From assembly GCF_051401765.1 (NCBI RefSeq), contig NW_027480440.1, positions 6,138,001 through 6,202,000 on the forward strand: 64,000 nucleotides of DNA, written 5' to 3'. Of the stretch, positions 12,002-24,209 are shown in pieces. Under the pieces are notes generated by a model. That model was not told the DNA's origin. It made no database searches and was given only the letters and a program-made list of their open reading frames with translations. The translations under genes and the position numbers were made by a program. How positions within the stretch are numbered: position 1 is the stretch's first letter; every line of letters starts with the position of its first letter. The DNA is from Calliopsis andreniformis. Taxonomy: Eukaryota; Arthropoda; Insecta; Hymenoptera; Andrenidae.

Positions 12002-14634
12002 GGATTGAGGATTGAGGATTGAGGATTGAAGATTGAGTATTTAGGATTGAAAATTGAGGAATGAGGATTGAGGATTGAGGATTGAGGATGAGGGCTGAGG
12101 GTTGAGGGTTGAGGTTTGAGTATTGAATCCTGAAAATTCAGGATATTCTATTGAGTATTGAGAATTGAGGATTGACGGTTGAGTATTGAGGATTGAGGAT
12201 TGAGGATTGAAGGTTGAGTATTGAGGATTGAAGATTGAGGATTGAGGATTGAGGATTGAGGATTGAGGATTGAGGATGAGTTCTGAGAGTTGAGGGTTGA
12301 GGATTGAGGCCTAAGGACTGTGGATTGAGGATTGAGGATTGAGGATTGAGGATTGAGGATTGAAGATTGAGGATTGGGGACTGAGGATTGAAGATTGAGG
12401 ATTGAGGATTGAGGATTGAAGATTCAGTATTGAGGATTGAAGATTCAGAATTGAGGAATGAGGATTGAGCGTTGAAGACTGAGCGTTCAGGGTTGTGTGA
12501 TGAGAATTGATGTTTGTCGATTGAGATTTGATTATTGAATATTGTGGATTGAGTATTGAACCATGAGATTTCAGGATATTCTATTGAGTATTGAGAATTG
12601 AGGATTGATGATTGAGTATTGAGGACTGATGGTTGAGGGTTGTGTGTTGAATATTGAGGATGGAGGATTGAGGATTGAGGATTGAGGATTGAGGATTGAA
12701 GATTGAGTATTGATGATTGAAGATTGAGCGTTTAGGATTGAGGGCTGAGGATTGAGGACGAGGACTGACGGTTGAGGACTGAGGTTTGAGGATTGAGGAT
12801 TGAGGATTGACGACTGAGGATTGAGGATTGAGGATGGAGCATTGAGGATTGAAGATTGAGGACTGGGGATTGAGGATTGAGGATTAAGGATTGACGATTG
12901 GGGATTGCGGATCTAGGATTTGAGATTGATTATTGAGGATTGAGGATTGAGGATTGGGTGTTGAGGATTGAAGAATGAGTATTGAGGATTGAGGATTGAG
13001 GATTGAATATTGCAGATTGAGTACTGGGGATTGAAGATTGAGGATTGAGGATTGAGGCTTGAGGATTGAGGATTGAAGATCGAGTGTTGAGGATGAGGAC
13101 TGAGGGTTGAGGATGGAGGTTTGAGGAAACAGAATTGAGGAGTGAGGATTGAGGACTGAGGATTGACGATTGAGTATTGAAGATTGAGGATTGATTACTG
13201 AGGATTGAGGATTGAGGATTGAGGATTGAGGATCCAGGATTGAAGATTCCGTATTGAGGATTGAAGATTGAGAGTTGAGTATTGAGGATTGAACATTGAG
13301 GACTGAGCCTTGAGGGTTGAGTGATGAGGATTGATGTTTGTGGATAGAGATTTGAAGATTGCAGATTGAGGATTGGGTATTGAGGATTGATGAATGAGGA
13401 TTGAGGATTGAGGATTGGGGATTGAGGATTGAGGATTGAAGATTGAGGATTGGGTATTGAGGATTGAACATTGAGGATTGATGATTGACGATTGAGGATT
13501 GAGGATTGACGATTGGAGATTGAGGATTGGGGATGGAGGCTTGACGTTTGAGGGTTGAGTATTGAGGATTGAGAATTGAGGATTGAGGATTGAGGATTGA
13601 AGATTGAGGATTGGGCGTTGAGGATTGAAGAATGAGTATTGAGGATTGAGGATTGAGGATTGAGGATTGAAGATTGAGAATTGAGGATTGAGGAATGAAG
13701 ATTGAGTACTGAGGATTGAGTATTGAAAATTGAGAATTGAGGATGACGACTGAGGGTTGAGGATTGAGGTTTGAGGAACGAGGATTGGGGATTGAGGATT
13801 GAGGACTGAAGATTGACGACTGAGTATTGAAGATTGTGGATTGATGACTGAGGATTGAGGATTGAGGGTTGAGGATTGAGGAGGGAGGATTGAAGATTGA
13901 GTATTGAGGATTGAATATTGAGGATTGAGGGTTGAGGATTGATGATTGAGTATTGAGGATTGATGGTTGAGGGTTGTGTGTTGAATATTGAGGATGGAGG
14001 ATTGAGGATTGAGGATTGAGGATTGAAGATTGAGTATTGATGATTGAAGATTGAGCATTGAGGATTGGGGATTGAGAATTGAGAATTGAGGATGAGTACT
14101 GAGGGTTGAGGATTGAGGTTTGAAGAATGAGGATTGGGGATTGAGGATTGAGGATTGAGGATTAAGGATTGAGAATTGAGGATTGAGGATTGAGGATTGA
14201 AGATTGAGGATTGAGGAATGAGGATTGAGTATTGAGGATTGAAGATTGAGGATTGAGGATTGAGGATTGAGGATTGAGGATCGAAGATTGAGGATTGAGG
14301 ATTGAGGATTGACGATTGAGGATTGAGTATTGAGGATTGAGAGCTGAGGATTGATTATTGAAGATTGAGTATTGAGGATTGAAGATTGAGGATTGAGGAT
14401 TGAGGATTGAGGATTCAGGATGAGGGCTGAGGTTTGAGGATTGAGGTTTGAGGCCTGAGGACTGGGGATTGAGGGTTGAGAATTGAGGATTGAGGATTGA
14501 GGATTGGAGATTGAGGATTGGGTATTGAGGATTGAAGAATGAGGATTGAGGATTGAGGGTTGAAGATTGCGGATTGGGTATTGAGGATTGACCAATGAGG
14601 ATTGAGGATGGAGGATTGAGGATTGAGGATTCAA
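12002..14634 (+). repeat. 2.6-kb higher-order block, copy 2 (offset 7,442/7,443)
   Basis: This is the counterpart of 4,560-7,191, sharing the order of variant units including the A-II doublet (12,142 and 12,575), GATCTAG at 12,910 and the GAAACAGAATTGAGG unit. Substitutions between copies are few and scattered. Example differences are TATTTAG near 12,038 and GGGTTGAG near 13,550 against GGACTGAG in copy 1. The left edge joins a B-type stretch, which suggests a recombination joint near 12.00-12.03 kb. Confidence 0.87.
12128..12588 (+). repeat. A-II doublet 3 (433-bp spacing) with dyad
   Basis: GATATTC lies at 12,142 and 12,575, 433 bp apart. The dyad TCCTGAAAATTCAGGA at 12,128-12,143 is intact and the right member reads CCATGAGATTTCAG. 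Confidence 0.88.
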
Positions 14635-15950
14635 GATTGAGTATTAAGGATTGAAGACTGAGGATTGAGGATTGAGGATTGAGGATTGAGGATTGAGGAT
14701 TGAAGATTGAAGATTGAGTATTGAGGATTGAAGGTTGAGGATTGAGGATTGAGGATTGAAGATTGAGGATTAAGGATTGAGGATTGTGGATTGAGGATCT
14801 AGGATTGGAGATTGATTATTGAGGATTGAAGATTGAGGATTGAGGATTGAGGATTGAGGATTGAGTATGAGGACTGTGGGTTGAGGACTGAGGATTGACG
14901 ATTTAGTATTGAAGATTGAGGATTGATTACTGAGGATTGAGGATTGATGATTGAGGAATGAGGATTGAGGGTTGTGGATTGAGGATTGAAGATTCAGTAT
15001 TGAGGATTGAAGATTGAGAATTGAGGATTGAGGATTGAACATTGAGTTCTGAGCGTTGAGGGTTGAGTGATGAGAATTGATGTTTGTGGATAGAGATTTG
15101 AAGATTGCAGATTGAGTATTGCGTATTGAAAACTGTGAATTGAGGATATTCTATTGGGGATTGAGGATTGACAACTGATTGTTGAAGACTGAGGGCTGAA
15201 GATTGAGGATGCAGGATTGAGGATTCAGAATTGAGGTTTGTGGACTGAGGATTGAGGATTGAAGATTGAGGATTGTGTATTGAGGATTGAGGATTGAGGA
15301 TTGAGGGTTGAAGATTTAGGATCGAGGATTGAGTATTGAGGATTGAGGATTAAAGATTGAGGATTGAGGATTGAGGATTGAGGGTTGAGTTTTGAGGATT
15401 GAGGATTGAATATTGAATATTGATGATTGAAGATTGAGGATTGAGGATTGAAGGTTGAGGATTGGGGATTAAGGTTTGAGGATTGAGAATTGAGAATTGA
15501 GGATGAGTACTGAGGGTTGAGGATTGAGATTTGAAGAATGAGGATTGGGGATTGAGGATTGAGGAATGAGGATTAACGATTGAGAATTGAGGATTGAGGA
15601 CTGAGGATTGATGATTGAGGATTGAGGTTTAAGAATTGAGAATTGAGGATGAGGACTGAGGGTTGAGGATTGAGGTTAGAGGAACGAGGATTGGGGTTTG
15701 AGGATTGAGGACTGAGGATTGACGATTGAGTATTGAAGATTGAGGATTGATGACTGAGGATCGAGGATTGAGGATTGAGGATTGAGGATTGAGTATTGAA
15801 GATTGAGTATAGAGGATTGAAGATTGCGGATTGGGTATTGAGGATTGAACAATGAGGATTGAGGATAGAGGATTGAGGATTGAGAATTCAAGATTGAGTA
15901 TTAAGGATTGAAGATTGAGGATTGAGGATGGAGGATTGAGGATTGAGGAT
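14635..15950 (+). repeat. Array with C landmark and A-I landmark 348 bp apart
   Basis: GATCTAG at 14,797 and the A-I landmark at 15,145 are 348 bp apart. This composite spacing recurs at 46,877, 50,673, 54,379 and 61,855. The stretch corresponds to 7.2-8.0 kb after loss of about 195 bp near 14.76 kb. From about 15.3 kb it becomes a mixture of short pieces seen elsewhere (GAAGATTTAGGATCGAGG; GGATGAGTACTGAGGG near 15,500). No gene-like sequence is present. Confidence 0.82.
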
Positions 15951-18665
15951 TGAGGATTGAGGATTGAGGATTGAGGATTGAGTATCGAGGATTGAGGATT
16001 GAGTATTGAAGATTGAGTACTGATGACTGAGGGTTGAGGATTGAGGATTGAGGATTGAGAATTGACGATTGAAGATTGAGTATTGGGGATTGAAGATTGA
16101 GGATTGAGGATTGAGGATTGGTGATTGAGAATTGAGAATTGAGGATGAGTACTGAGGGTTGAGGATTGAGGTTTGATGAATGAGGATTGGGGATTGAGGA
16201 TTGAGGATTGAGGATTAAGGATTGAGAATTGAGGATTGAGGATTGAGGATTGATGATTGAGGATTGAGGATTAAGAATTGAGAATTGAGGATGAGGGCTG
16301 AGGGATGAGGATTGAGGTTTGAGGGACGAGGATTGGGGATTGAGGATTGAGGACTGAGGATTGACGATTGAGTATTGAAGATTGAGGATTGATGACGGAG
16401 GATCGAGGATTGAGGATTGAGGATTGAGGATTGAGTATTCAAGATTGAGTATAGAGGATTGAATATTGAGGATTGAGGATTGAGGATTGGGGATTGAGGA
16501 TGAGGGCTGAGGGTTGAGGGTCGTGGTTTGAGTATTGAATCCTGAAAATTCAGGATATTCTATTGAGTATTGAGAATTGAGGATTGATGGTTGGGTATTG
16601 AGGATTGAGGATTGAGGATTGAGGATTGAGGATGAGGGCTGAGGTTTGAGGATTGAGGTTTGAGGACTGAGGACTGACGATTGAGGGTTGAGAATTGAGG
16701 ATTGAGGATTGAGGATTGAAGATTGAGGATTGGGTATTGAGGATTGAAGAATGAGAATTGAGGATTGAGGATTGAGGATTGAGGATTGAGGATTGAAGAT
16801 TGAGTATTCAGGATTGGAGATTGACGATTGAGGAGTGAGGACCGAGGATTGAGGATTGAGGATTGAAGATTGAGTATTGAGGATTGAAGATTAAGGATTG
16901 AGGATTGAGGATTGAAGATTGTGGATTGAAGATTGTGGATTGGGGACTGAGTGTTGAGGGATGAGTGATGAGAATAGATGTTTGTGGATAGAGATTTGAA
17001 GATTGCAGGTTGAGTATTGAGTATTGAAACCTGTGAATTGAGGATATTCTACTGAGGATTGAGGACTGACAACTGATTGTTGAGGACTGAGGGCTGGATA
17101 TTGAGGATTCAGGATTGAGGAATAAGGATTGAGGTTTGAGGACTGAGGATTGAGGATTGAGGATTGAGGATTGAGGATTGAGGATTGAGGATTGAAGATT
17201 GAGGATTGCGTATTGAGGATTGAACATTGAGTATTGAGGATTGAGGATTGAAGATTGAATATTGACGGTTGAAGATTGAGGATCGAGGATTGAGGGTTAT
17301 GGATTGAGGACGAGGACTGAGGGCTGAGTATTGATGTTTGAGGTCTGAGGATTGAGGATTGAGGGTTGAGAATTGAGGATTGAGGATTGAGGATTGAGGA
17401 TTGGGTGTTGAGGATCGAAGAATGAGGATTGAGGATTGAGGATTGAGGATTGAAAATTGAGTATTGACGATTGAAGATTGAGGATTGAGGATTGAGGATT
17501 GAGGATTGAGCATTGAGGATTGAGGATTGAGGATTGAAGATTGAGTATTGAGCGTTGAAGATTTAGGATCGAGGATTGAGTATTGAGGATTGAGGATTAA
17601 AGATTGAGGATTGAGGATTGAGGATTGAGGATTGAGTTTTGAGGATTGAGGATTGAATATTGAATATTGATGATTGTAGATTGAGGATTGAGGATTGAGG
17701 GTTGTGGATTGAGGACGAGGACCGAGGGTTGAATATTGATGTTTATGGTCTGTGGATTGAGGATTGAGGATTGAGAATCGAGGATTGAGGATTGAGGATT
17801 GAGGATTGATGATTGAGTATTGGGTATTGAGTATTGAAGAATGAGTATTGAGGATTGAGGATTGAAGATTGAAGATTGCAGATTGAGTACTGAGGATTGA
17901 AGATTGAGGATTGAGTATTGAGGATTGAGGATTGAGGATTGAAGGTTGAGGATTGAGTATTGAGGATGGAGGATTGAGGATTGAGGGTTGAGGATTGAAG
18001 ATTGAGGATTGGGGATTGAGGATTGACGATTGAGGATTGGGTATTGCGGATTGAACATTTAGGATTGAGGGTTGAGGATTGAGGATTGAGGATTGAGGAT
18101 TGAGGATTGAAAATTGAGTTTTGAGGATTGAAGATTGAGGATTGAGGTTTGAGGATTGAGGATTGAGGATTGAGGATTGAGGATTGAAGATTGAGTATTG
18201 AGGGTTGAAGATTTAGGATTGAGGATTGAGTATTGAGGATTCAGGATTAAAGATTGATGATTGAGGGTTGAGGATTGAGGATTGAGGATTGAGGATTGAA
18301 GATTGAATATTGATGATTGAAGATTGAGGATTGAGGATTGAGGGTTGTGGATTGAGGCGAAGGACCGAGGGTTGAATATTGATGTTTGAGGTCTGAGGAT
18401 TGAGGATTGAGGATTGAGAATTGAGGATTGAGGATTGAGGATTGAAGATTGAGGATTGGGTGTTGAGGATTGAAGAATGAGGATTGAGTATTGAGGATTG
18501 AGTATTGAGGATTGAAAATTGAGTTTTGAGGATTGATGGTTGAGGATTGAGGATTGAGGATTAAGGATTGAGGATTGAGCATTGAGGATTGAAGATTGAG
18601 TATTGAGGGTTGAAGATTTAGGATTGAGGATTGAGTATTGAGGATTCAGGATTAAAGATTGAGGA
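15950..18665 (+). repeat. 2,716-bp higher-order repeat, copy 1
   Basis: This unit is followed directly by a copy that looks identical. Paired markers are all 2,716 bp apart: AGTATCGAGG at 15,981 and 18,697, A-II at 16,554 and 19,270, A-I at 17,043 and 19,759. Five long - strand frames within the unit give identical translations in both copies. It contains seven 6-bp slip units (near 16,143, 16,290, 16,500, 16,630, 17,308, 17,713 and 18,356). That fits 2,716 = 388x7 exactly: seven slips restore the register. It carries one A-II dyad, one A-I landmark and three B-type modules. Confidence 0.92.
16540..16555. repeat. A-II dyad in 2,716-bp repeat copy 1
   Basis: Perfect inverted repeat TCCTGAA-AA-TTCAGGA before GATATTC at 16,554. 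Confidence 0.88.
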
Positions 18666-21382
18666 TTGGGGATTGAGGATTGAGGATTGAGGATTGAGTA
18701 TCGAGGATTGAGGATTGAGTATTGAAGATTGAGTACTGATGACTGAGGGTTGAGGATTGAGGATTGAGGATTGAGAATTGACGATTGAAGATTGAGTATT
18801 GGGGATTGAAGATTGAGGATTGAGGATTGAGGATTGGTGATTGAGAATTGAGAATTGAGGATGAGTACTGAGGGTTGAGGATTGAGGTTTGATGAATGAG
18901 GATTGGGGATTGAGGATTGAGGATTGAGGATTAAGGATTGAGAATTGAGGATTGAGGATTGAGGATTGATGATTGAGGATTGAGGATTAAGAATTGAGAA
19001 TTGAGGATGAGGGCTGAGGGATGAGGATTGAGGTTTGAGGGACGAGGATTGGGGATTGAGGATTGAGGACTGAGGATTGACGATTGAGTATTGAAGATTG
19101 AGGATTGATGACGGAGGATCGAGGATTGAGGATTGAGGATTGAGGATTGAGTATTCAAGATTGAGTATAGAGGATTGAATATTGAGGATTGAGGATTGAG
19201 GATTGGGGATTGAGGATGAGGGCTGAGGGTTGAGGGTCGTGGTTTGAGTATTGAATCCTGAAAATTCAGGATATTCTATTGAGTATTGAGAATTGAGGAT
19301 TGATGGTTGGGTATTGAGGATTGAGGATTGAGGATTGAGGATTGAGGATGAGGGCTGAGGTTTGAGGATTGAGGTTTGAGGACTGAGGACTGACGATTGA
19401 GGGTTGAGAATTGAGGATTGAGGATTGAGGATTGAAGATTGAGGATTGGGTATTGAGGATTGAAGAATGAGAATTGAGGATTGAGGATTGAGGATTGAGG
19501 ATTGAGGATTGAAGATTGAGTATTCAGGATTGGAGATTGACGATTGAGGAGTGAGGACCGAGGATTGAGGATTGAGGATTGAAGATTGAGTATTGAGGAT
19601 TGAAGATTAAGGATTGAGGATTGAGGATTGAAGATTGTGGATTGAAGATTGTGGATTGGGGACTGAGTGTTGAGGGATGAGTGATGAGAATAGATGTTTG
19701 TGGATAGAGATTTGAAGATTGCAGGTTGAGTATTGAGTATTGAAACCTGTGAATTGAGGATATTCTACTGAGGATTGAGGACTGACAACTGATTGTTGAG
19801 GACTGAGGGCTGGATATTGAGGATTCAGGATTGAGGAATAAGGATTGAGGTTTGAGGACTGAGGATTGAGGATTGAGGATTGAGGATTGAGGATTGAGGA
19901 TTGAGGATTGAAGATTGAGGATTGCGTATTGAGGATTGAACATTGAGTATTGAGGATTGAGGATTGAAGATTGAATATTGACGGTTGAAGATTGAGGATC
20001 GAGGATTGAGGGTTATGGATTGAGGACGAGGACTGAGGGCTGAGTATTGATGTTTGAGGTCTGAGGATTGAGGATTGAGGGTTGAGAATTGAGGATTGAG
20101 GATTGAGGATTGAGGATTGGGTGTTGAGGATCGAAGAATGAGGATTGAGGATTGAGGATTGAGGATTGAAAATTGAGTATTGACGATTGAAGATTGAGGA
20201 TTGAGGATTGAGGATTGAGGATTGAGCATTGAGGATTGAGGATTGAGGATTGAAGATTGAGTATTGAGCGTTGAAGATTTAGGATCGAGGATTGAGTATT
20301 GAGGATTGAGGATTAAAGATTGAGGATTGAGGATTGAGGATTGAGGATTGAGTTTTGAGGATTGAGGATTGAATATTGAATATTGATGATTGTAGATTGA
20401 GGATTGAGGATTGAGGGTTGTGGATTGAGGACGAGGACCGAGGGTTGAATATTGATGTTTATGGTCTGTGGATTGAGGATTGAGGATTGAGAATCGAGGA
20501 TTGAGGATTGAGGATTGAGGATTGATGATTGAGTATTGGGTATTGAGTATTGAAGAATGAGTATTGAGGATTGAGGATTGAAGATTGAAGATTGCAGATT
20601 GAGTACTGAGGATTGAAGATTGAGGATTGAGTATTGAGGATTGAGGATTGAGGATTGAAGGTTGAGGATTGAGTATTGAGGATGGAGGATTGAGGATTGA
20701 GGGTTGAGGATTGAAGATTGAGGATTGGGGATTGAGGATTGACGATTGAGGATTGGGTATTGCGGATTGAACATTTAGGATTGAGGGTTGAGGATTGAGG
20801 ATTGAGGATTGAGGATTGAGGATTGAAAATTGAGTTTTGAGGATTGAAGATTGAGGATTGAGGTTTGAGGATTGAGGATTGAGGATTGAGGATTGAGGAT
20901 TGAAGATTGAGTATTGAGGGTTGAAGATTTAGGATTGAGGATTGAGTATTGAGGATTCAGGATTAAAGATTGATGATTGAGGGTTGAGGATTGAGGATTG
21001 AGGATTGAGGATTGAAGATTGAATATTGATGATTGAAGATTGAGGATTGAGGATTGAGGGTTGTGGATTGAGGCGAAGGACCGAGGGTTGAATATTGATG
21101 TTTGAGGTCTGAGGATTGAGGATTGAGGATTGAGAATTGAGGATTGAGGATTGAGGATTGAAGATTGAGGATTGGGTGTTGAGGATTGAAGAATGAGGAT
21201 TGAGTATTGAGGATTGAGTATTGAGGATTGAAAATTGAGTTTTGAGGATTGATGGTTGAGGATTGAGGATTGAGGATTAAGGATTGAGGATTGAGCATTG
21301 AGGATTGAAGATTGAGTATTGAGGGTTGAAGATTTAGGATTGAGGATTGAGTATTGAGGATTCAGGATTAAAGATTGAGGAT
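18666..21382 (+). repeat. 2,716-bp higher-order repeat, copy 2
   Basis: This is the tandem second copy of 15,950-18,665; I saw no differences in the stretches I compared. At the right edge the sequence GAGGATTGGGGATTGAGG of copy 1 continues into GAGTATCGAGG (start of copy 2). Copy 2 instead continues into plain units and then another B-type module at about 21,486. Near-identity contrasts with the older, scattered differences among other duplicates. It implies a very recent unequal exchange or an assembly duplication. Confidence 0.92.
19256..19271. repeat. A-II dyad in 2,716-bp repeat copy 2
   Basis: Perfect inverted repeat TCCTGAA-AA-TTCAGGA before GATATTC at 19,270. Confidence 0.88.
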
Positions 21383-21825
21383 TGGGGATTGAGGATTGAG
21401 GATTGAGGATTGAGGATTGAGGATTGAAGATTGAATATTGATGATTGAAGATTGAGGATTGAGGATTGAGGGTTGTGGATTGGTGCGAAGGACCGAGGGT
21501 TGAATATTGATGTTTGAGGTCTGAGGATTGAGGATTGAGGATTGAGAATTGAGGATTGACGATTGAGGATTGAAGATTGAGGATTGGGTATTGAGGATTG
21601 GAGAATGAGTATTGAGGATTGAGTATTGGGGATTGAAGATTGCAAATTGAGTACTGAGGATTGAAGATTGAGTATTGAGGATTGAGGATTGAGGATTGAG
21701 TATTGAGGATTGAGGATTGAGGATTGAAGATTGAGTATTGAGGATTGAAAATTGAGGAATGAGGATTGAGGATTGAGGATTGAGGATGAGGGCTGAGGGT
21801 TGAGGGTTGAGGTTTGAGTATTGAA

Positions 21826-22286
21826 TCCTGAAAATTCAGGATATTCTATTGAGTATTGAGAATTGAGGATTGACGGTTGAGTATTGAGGATTGAGGATTG
21901 AGGATTGAAGGTTGAGTATTGAGGATTGAAGATTGAGGATTGAGGATTGAGGATTGAGGATTGAGGATTGAGGATGAGTTCTGAGAGTTGAGGGTTGAGG
22001 ATTGAGGCCTAAGGACTGTGGATTGAGGATTGAGGATTGAGGATTGAGGATTGAGGATTGAAGATTGAGGATTGGGGACTGAGGATTGAAGATTGAGGAT
22101 TGAGGATTGAGGATTGAAGATTCAGTATTGAGGATTGAAGATTGAGAATTGAGGAATGAGGATTGAACGTTGAAGACTGAGCGTTCAGGGTTGTGTGATG
22201 AGAATTGATGTTTGTGGATTGAGATTTGATTATTGAATATTGTGGATTGAGTATTGAACCATGAGATTTCAGGATATTCTATTGAG
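21826..22286 (+). repeat. A-II doublet 4 (433-bp spacing) with dyad
   Basis: GATATTC lies at 21,840 and 22,273, 433 bp apart, with an intact dyad at 21,826-21,841. It closely matches doublet 1. Confidence 0.88.
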
Positions 22287-23550
22287 TATTGAGAATTGAG
22301 GATTGATGATTGAGTATTGAGGACTGATGTTTGAGGGTTGTGTGTTGAATATTGAGGATGGAGGATTGAGGATTGAGGATTGAGGATTGATGATTGAGTA
22401 TTGGGTATTGAGTATTGAAGAATGAGTATTGAGGATTGAGGATTGTGGATTGAATATTGCAGATTGAGTACTGAGGATTGAAGATTGAGGATTGAGGATT
22501 GAGGATTGAGGATTGAGGATTGAATATTGAGGAATGAGTATTGAGGATTGAGGATTGAGGATTGAGGGTTGAGGATTGAAGATTGAGGATTGGGGATTGA
22601 GGATTGACGATTGAGGATTGGGTATTGCGGATTGAACATTTTGGATTGAGGATTGAGGATTGAAGAATGAGTATTGAGGATTGAGGATTGAGGATTGAAT
22701 ATTGCAGATTGAGGATTGATGTTTGAGGATAGAGGATTGAGGATTGAGGATTGAGGAATGAGGATTTAGGATTGAGGATTGAGGAATGAGGATTTAGGAT
22801 TGAGGATTGAAGAGTGAGTATTGAGTACTGAAGCCTGACGATTGAGGATAGAGAATTGGGGATTGAGGATTGAGGATTGAGGATTGAAGGTTGAGTATTG
22901 AGGATTGAAGATTGAGGATTGAGGATTGAATATTGAGGATTGAGGATTGAGGATTGAGGATTGAGAATTGGGGACTGAGTACTGAGGGTTGAAGATTGAG
23001 TATTGAGGATTGAAGGTTGAGGACTGAGGATTGAGGATTGAGGATTGAGGATTGAGGGTTGAGGATTGAGGACGAGGACTGACGGTTGAGGATTGACGTT
23101 TGAGGATTGAGGATTGAGGATTGAGGATTGAGGACTGAGGACTGAGGATTGAGGATTGAGCATTGAGGATTGTAGTTTGAGGACTGGGGATTGAGGATTG
23201 AAGATTGAGGATTAAGGCTTGAGGATTGGGGATTGAGGTTCTAGGATTGGAGATTGATTATTGAGGATTGAAGATTGAGGATTGAGGATTGAGGATTGAG
23301 GATAGAGAATTGTGAACTGAGGATGAGGACTGAGGGTTGAGGATTGAGGTTTGAGGAACGAGGATTGGGGATTGAGGATTGAGGACTGAGGATTGACGAT
23401 TGAGTATTGAAGATTGAGGATCGATGACTGAGGATTGAGGATTGAGGATTGAGTATTGAGGATTGAGGATTGAATATTGAGGATTGAGGATTGAGGAATG
23501 AGGATTGAGGATGAGGGCTGAGGGTTGGGGATTGAGGTTTGAGTATTGAA

Positions 23551-24018
23551 TCCTGAAAATTCAGGATATTCTATTGAGTATTGAGAATTGAGGATTGATG
23601 GTTTGGTATTGAGGATTGAGGATTGAGGATTGAAGATTGAGTATTGAGGATTGAAGATTGAGGATTGAGGATTGAGGATTGAGGATTGAGGATTGAGGAT
23701 TGAGGATGAGGTCTGACAGTTGAGGGTTGAGGTTTGAGGGCTAAGGACTGTGGATTGAGGATTGAGGATTGAGGATTGAGGATTGAGTATTGAAGATTGA
23801 GGATTGGGGACTGAGGATTGAAGATTGAGTATTGAGGATTGAGGATTGAAGATTCAGTATTGAGGATTGAAGATTGAGAATTGAGGAATGAGGATTGAAC
23901 ACTGAGGACTGAGCGTTCAGGGTTGAGTGATGAGAATTGATGTTTGTGGATTGAGATTTGATTATTGAATATTGTGGATTGAGTATTGAACCATGAGAAT
24001 ACAGGATATTCTATTGAG
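23551..24018 (+). repeat. A-II doublet 5 (440-bp spacing) with dyad
   Basis: GATATTC lies at 23,565 and 24,005, 440 bp apart, exactly one heptamer longer than doublets 1-4. The dyad at 23,551-23,566 is intact. The right member has CCATGAGAATACAG instead of GATTTCAG. Confidence 0.87.
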
Positions 24019-24209
24019 TATTCAGAATTGAGGATTGATGATTGAGTATTTAGGATTGATGGTTGAGGGTTGTGTGTTGAATATTGAGGATTGAGGATTG
24101 AGGATTGAAGATTCAGGATTGGGTATTGAGGATTGAAGAATGAGGATTGAGGATTGAGGATTGAGGATTGAGGATTGAAGATTGAGTATTGAGGATTGAA
24201 GATTGAGGA

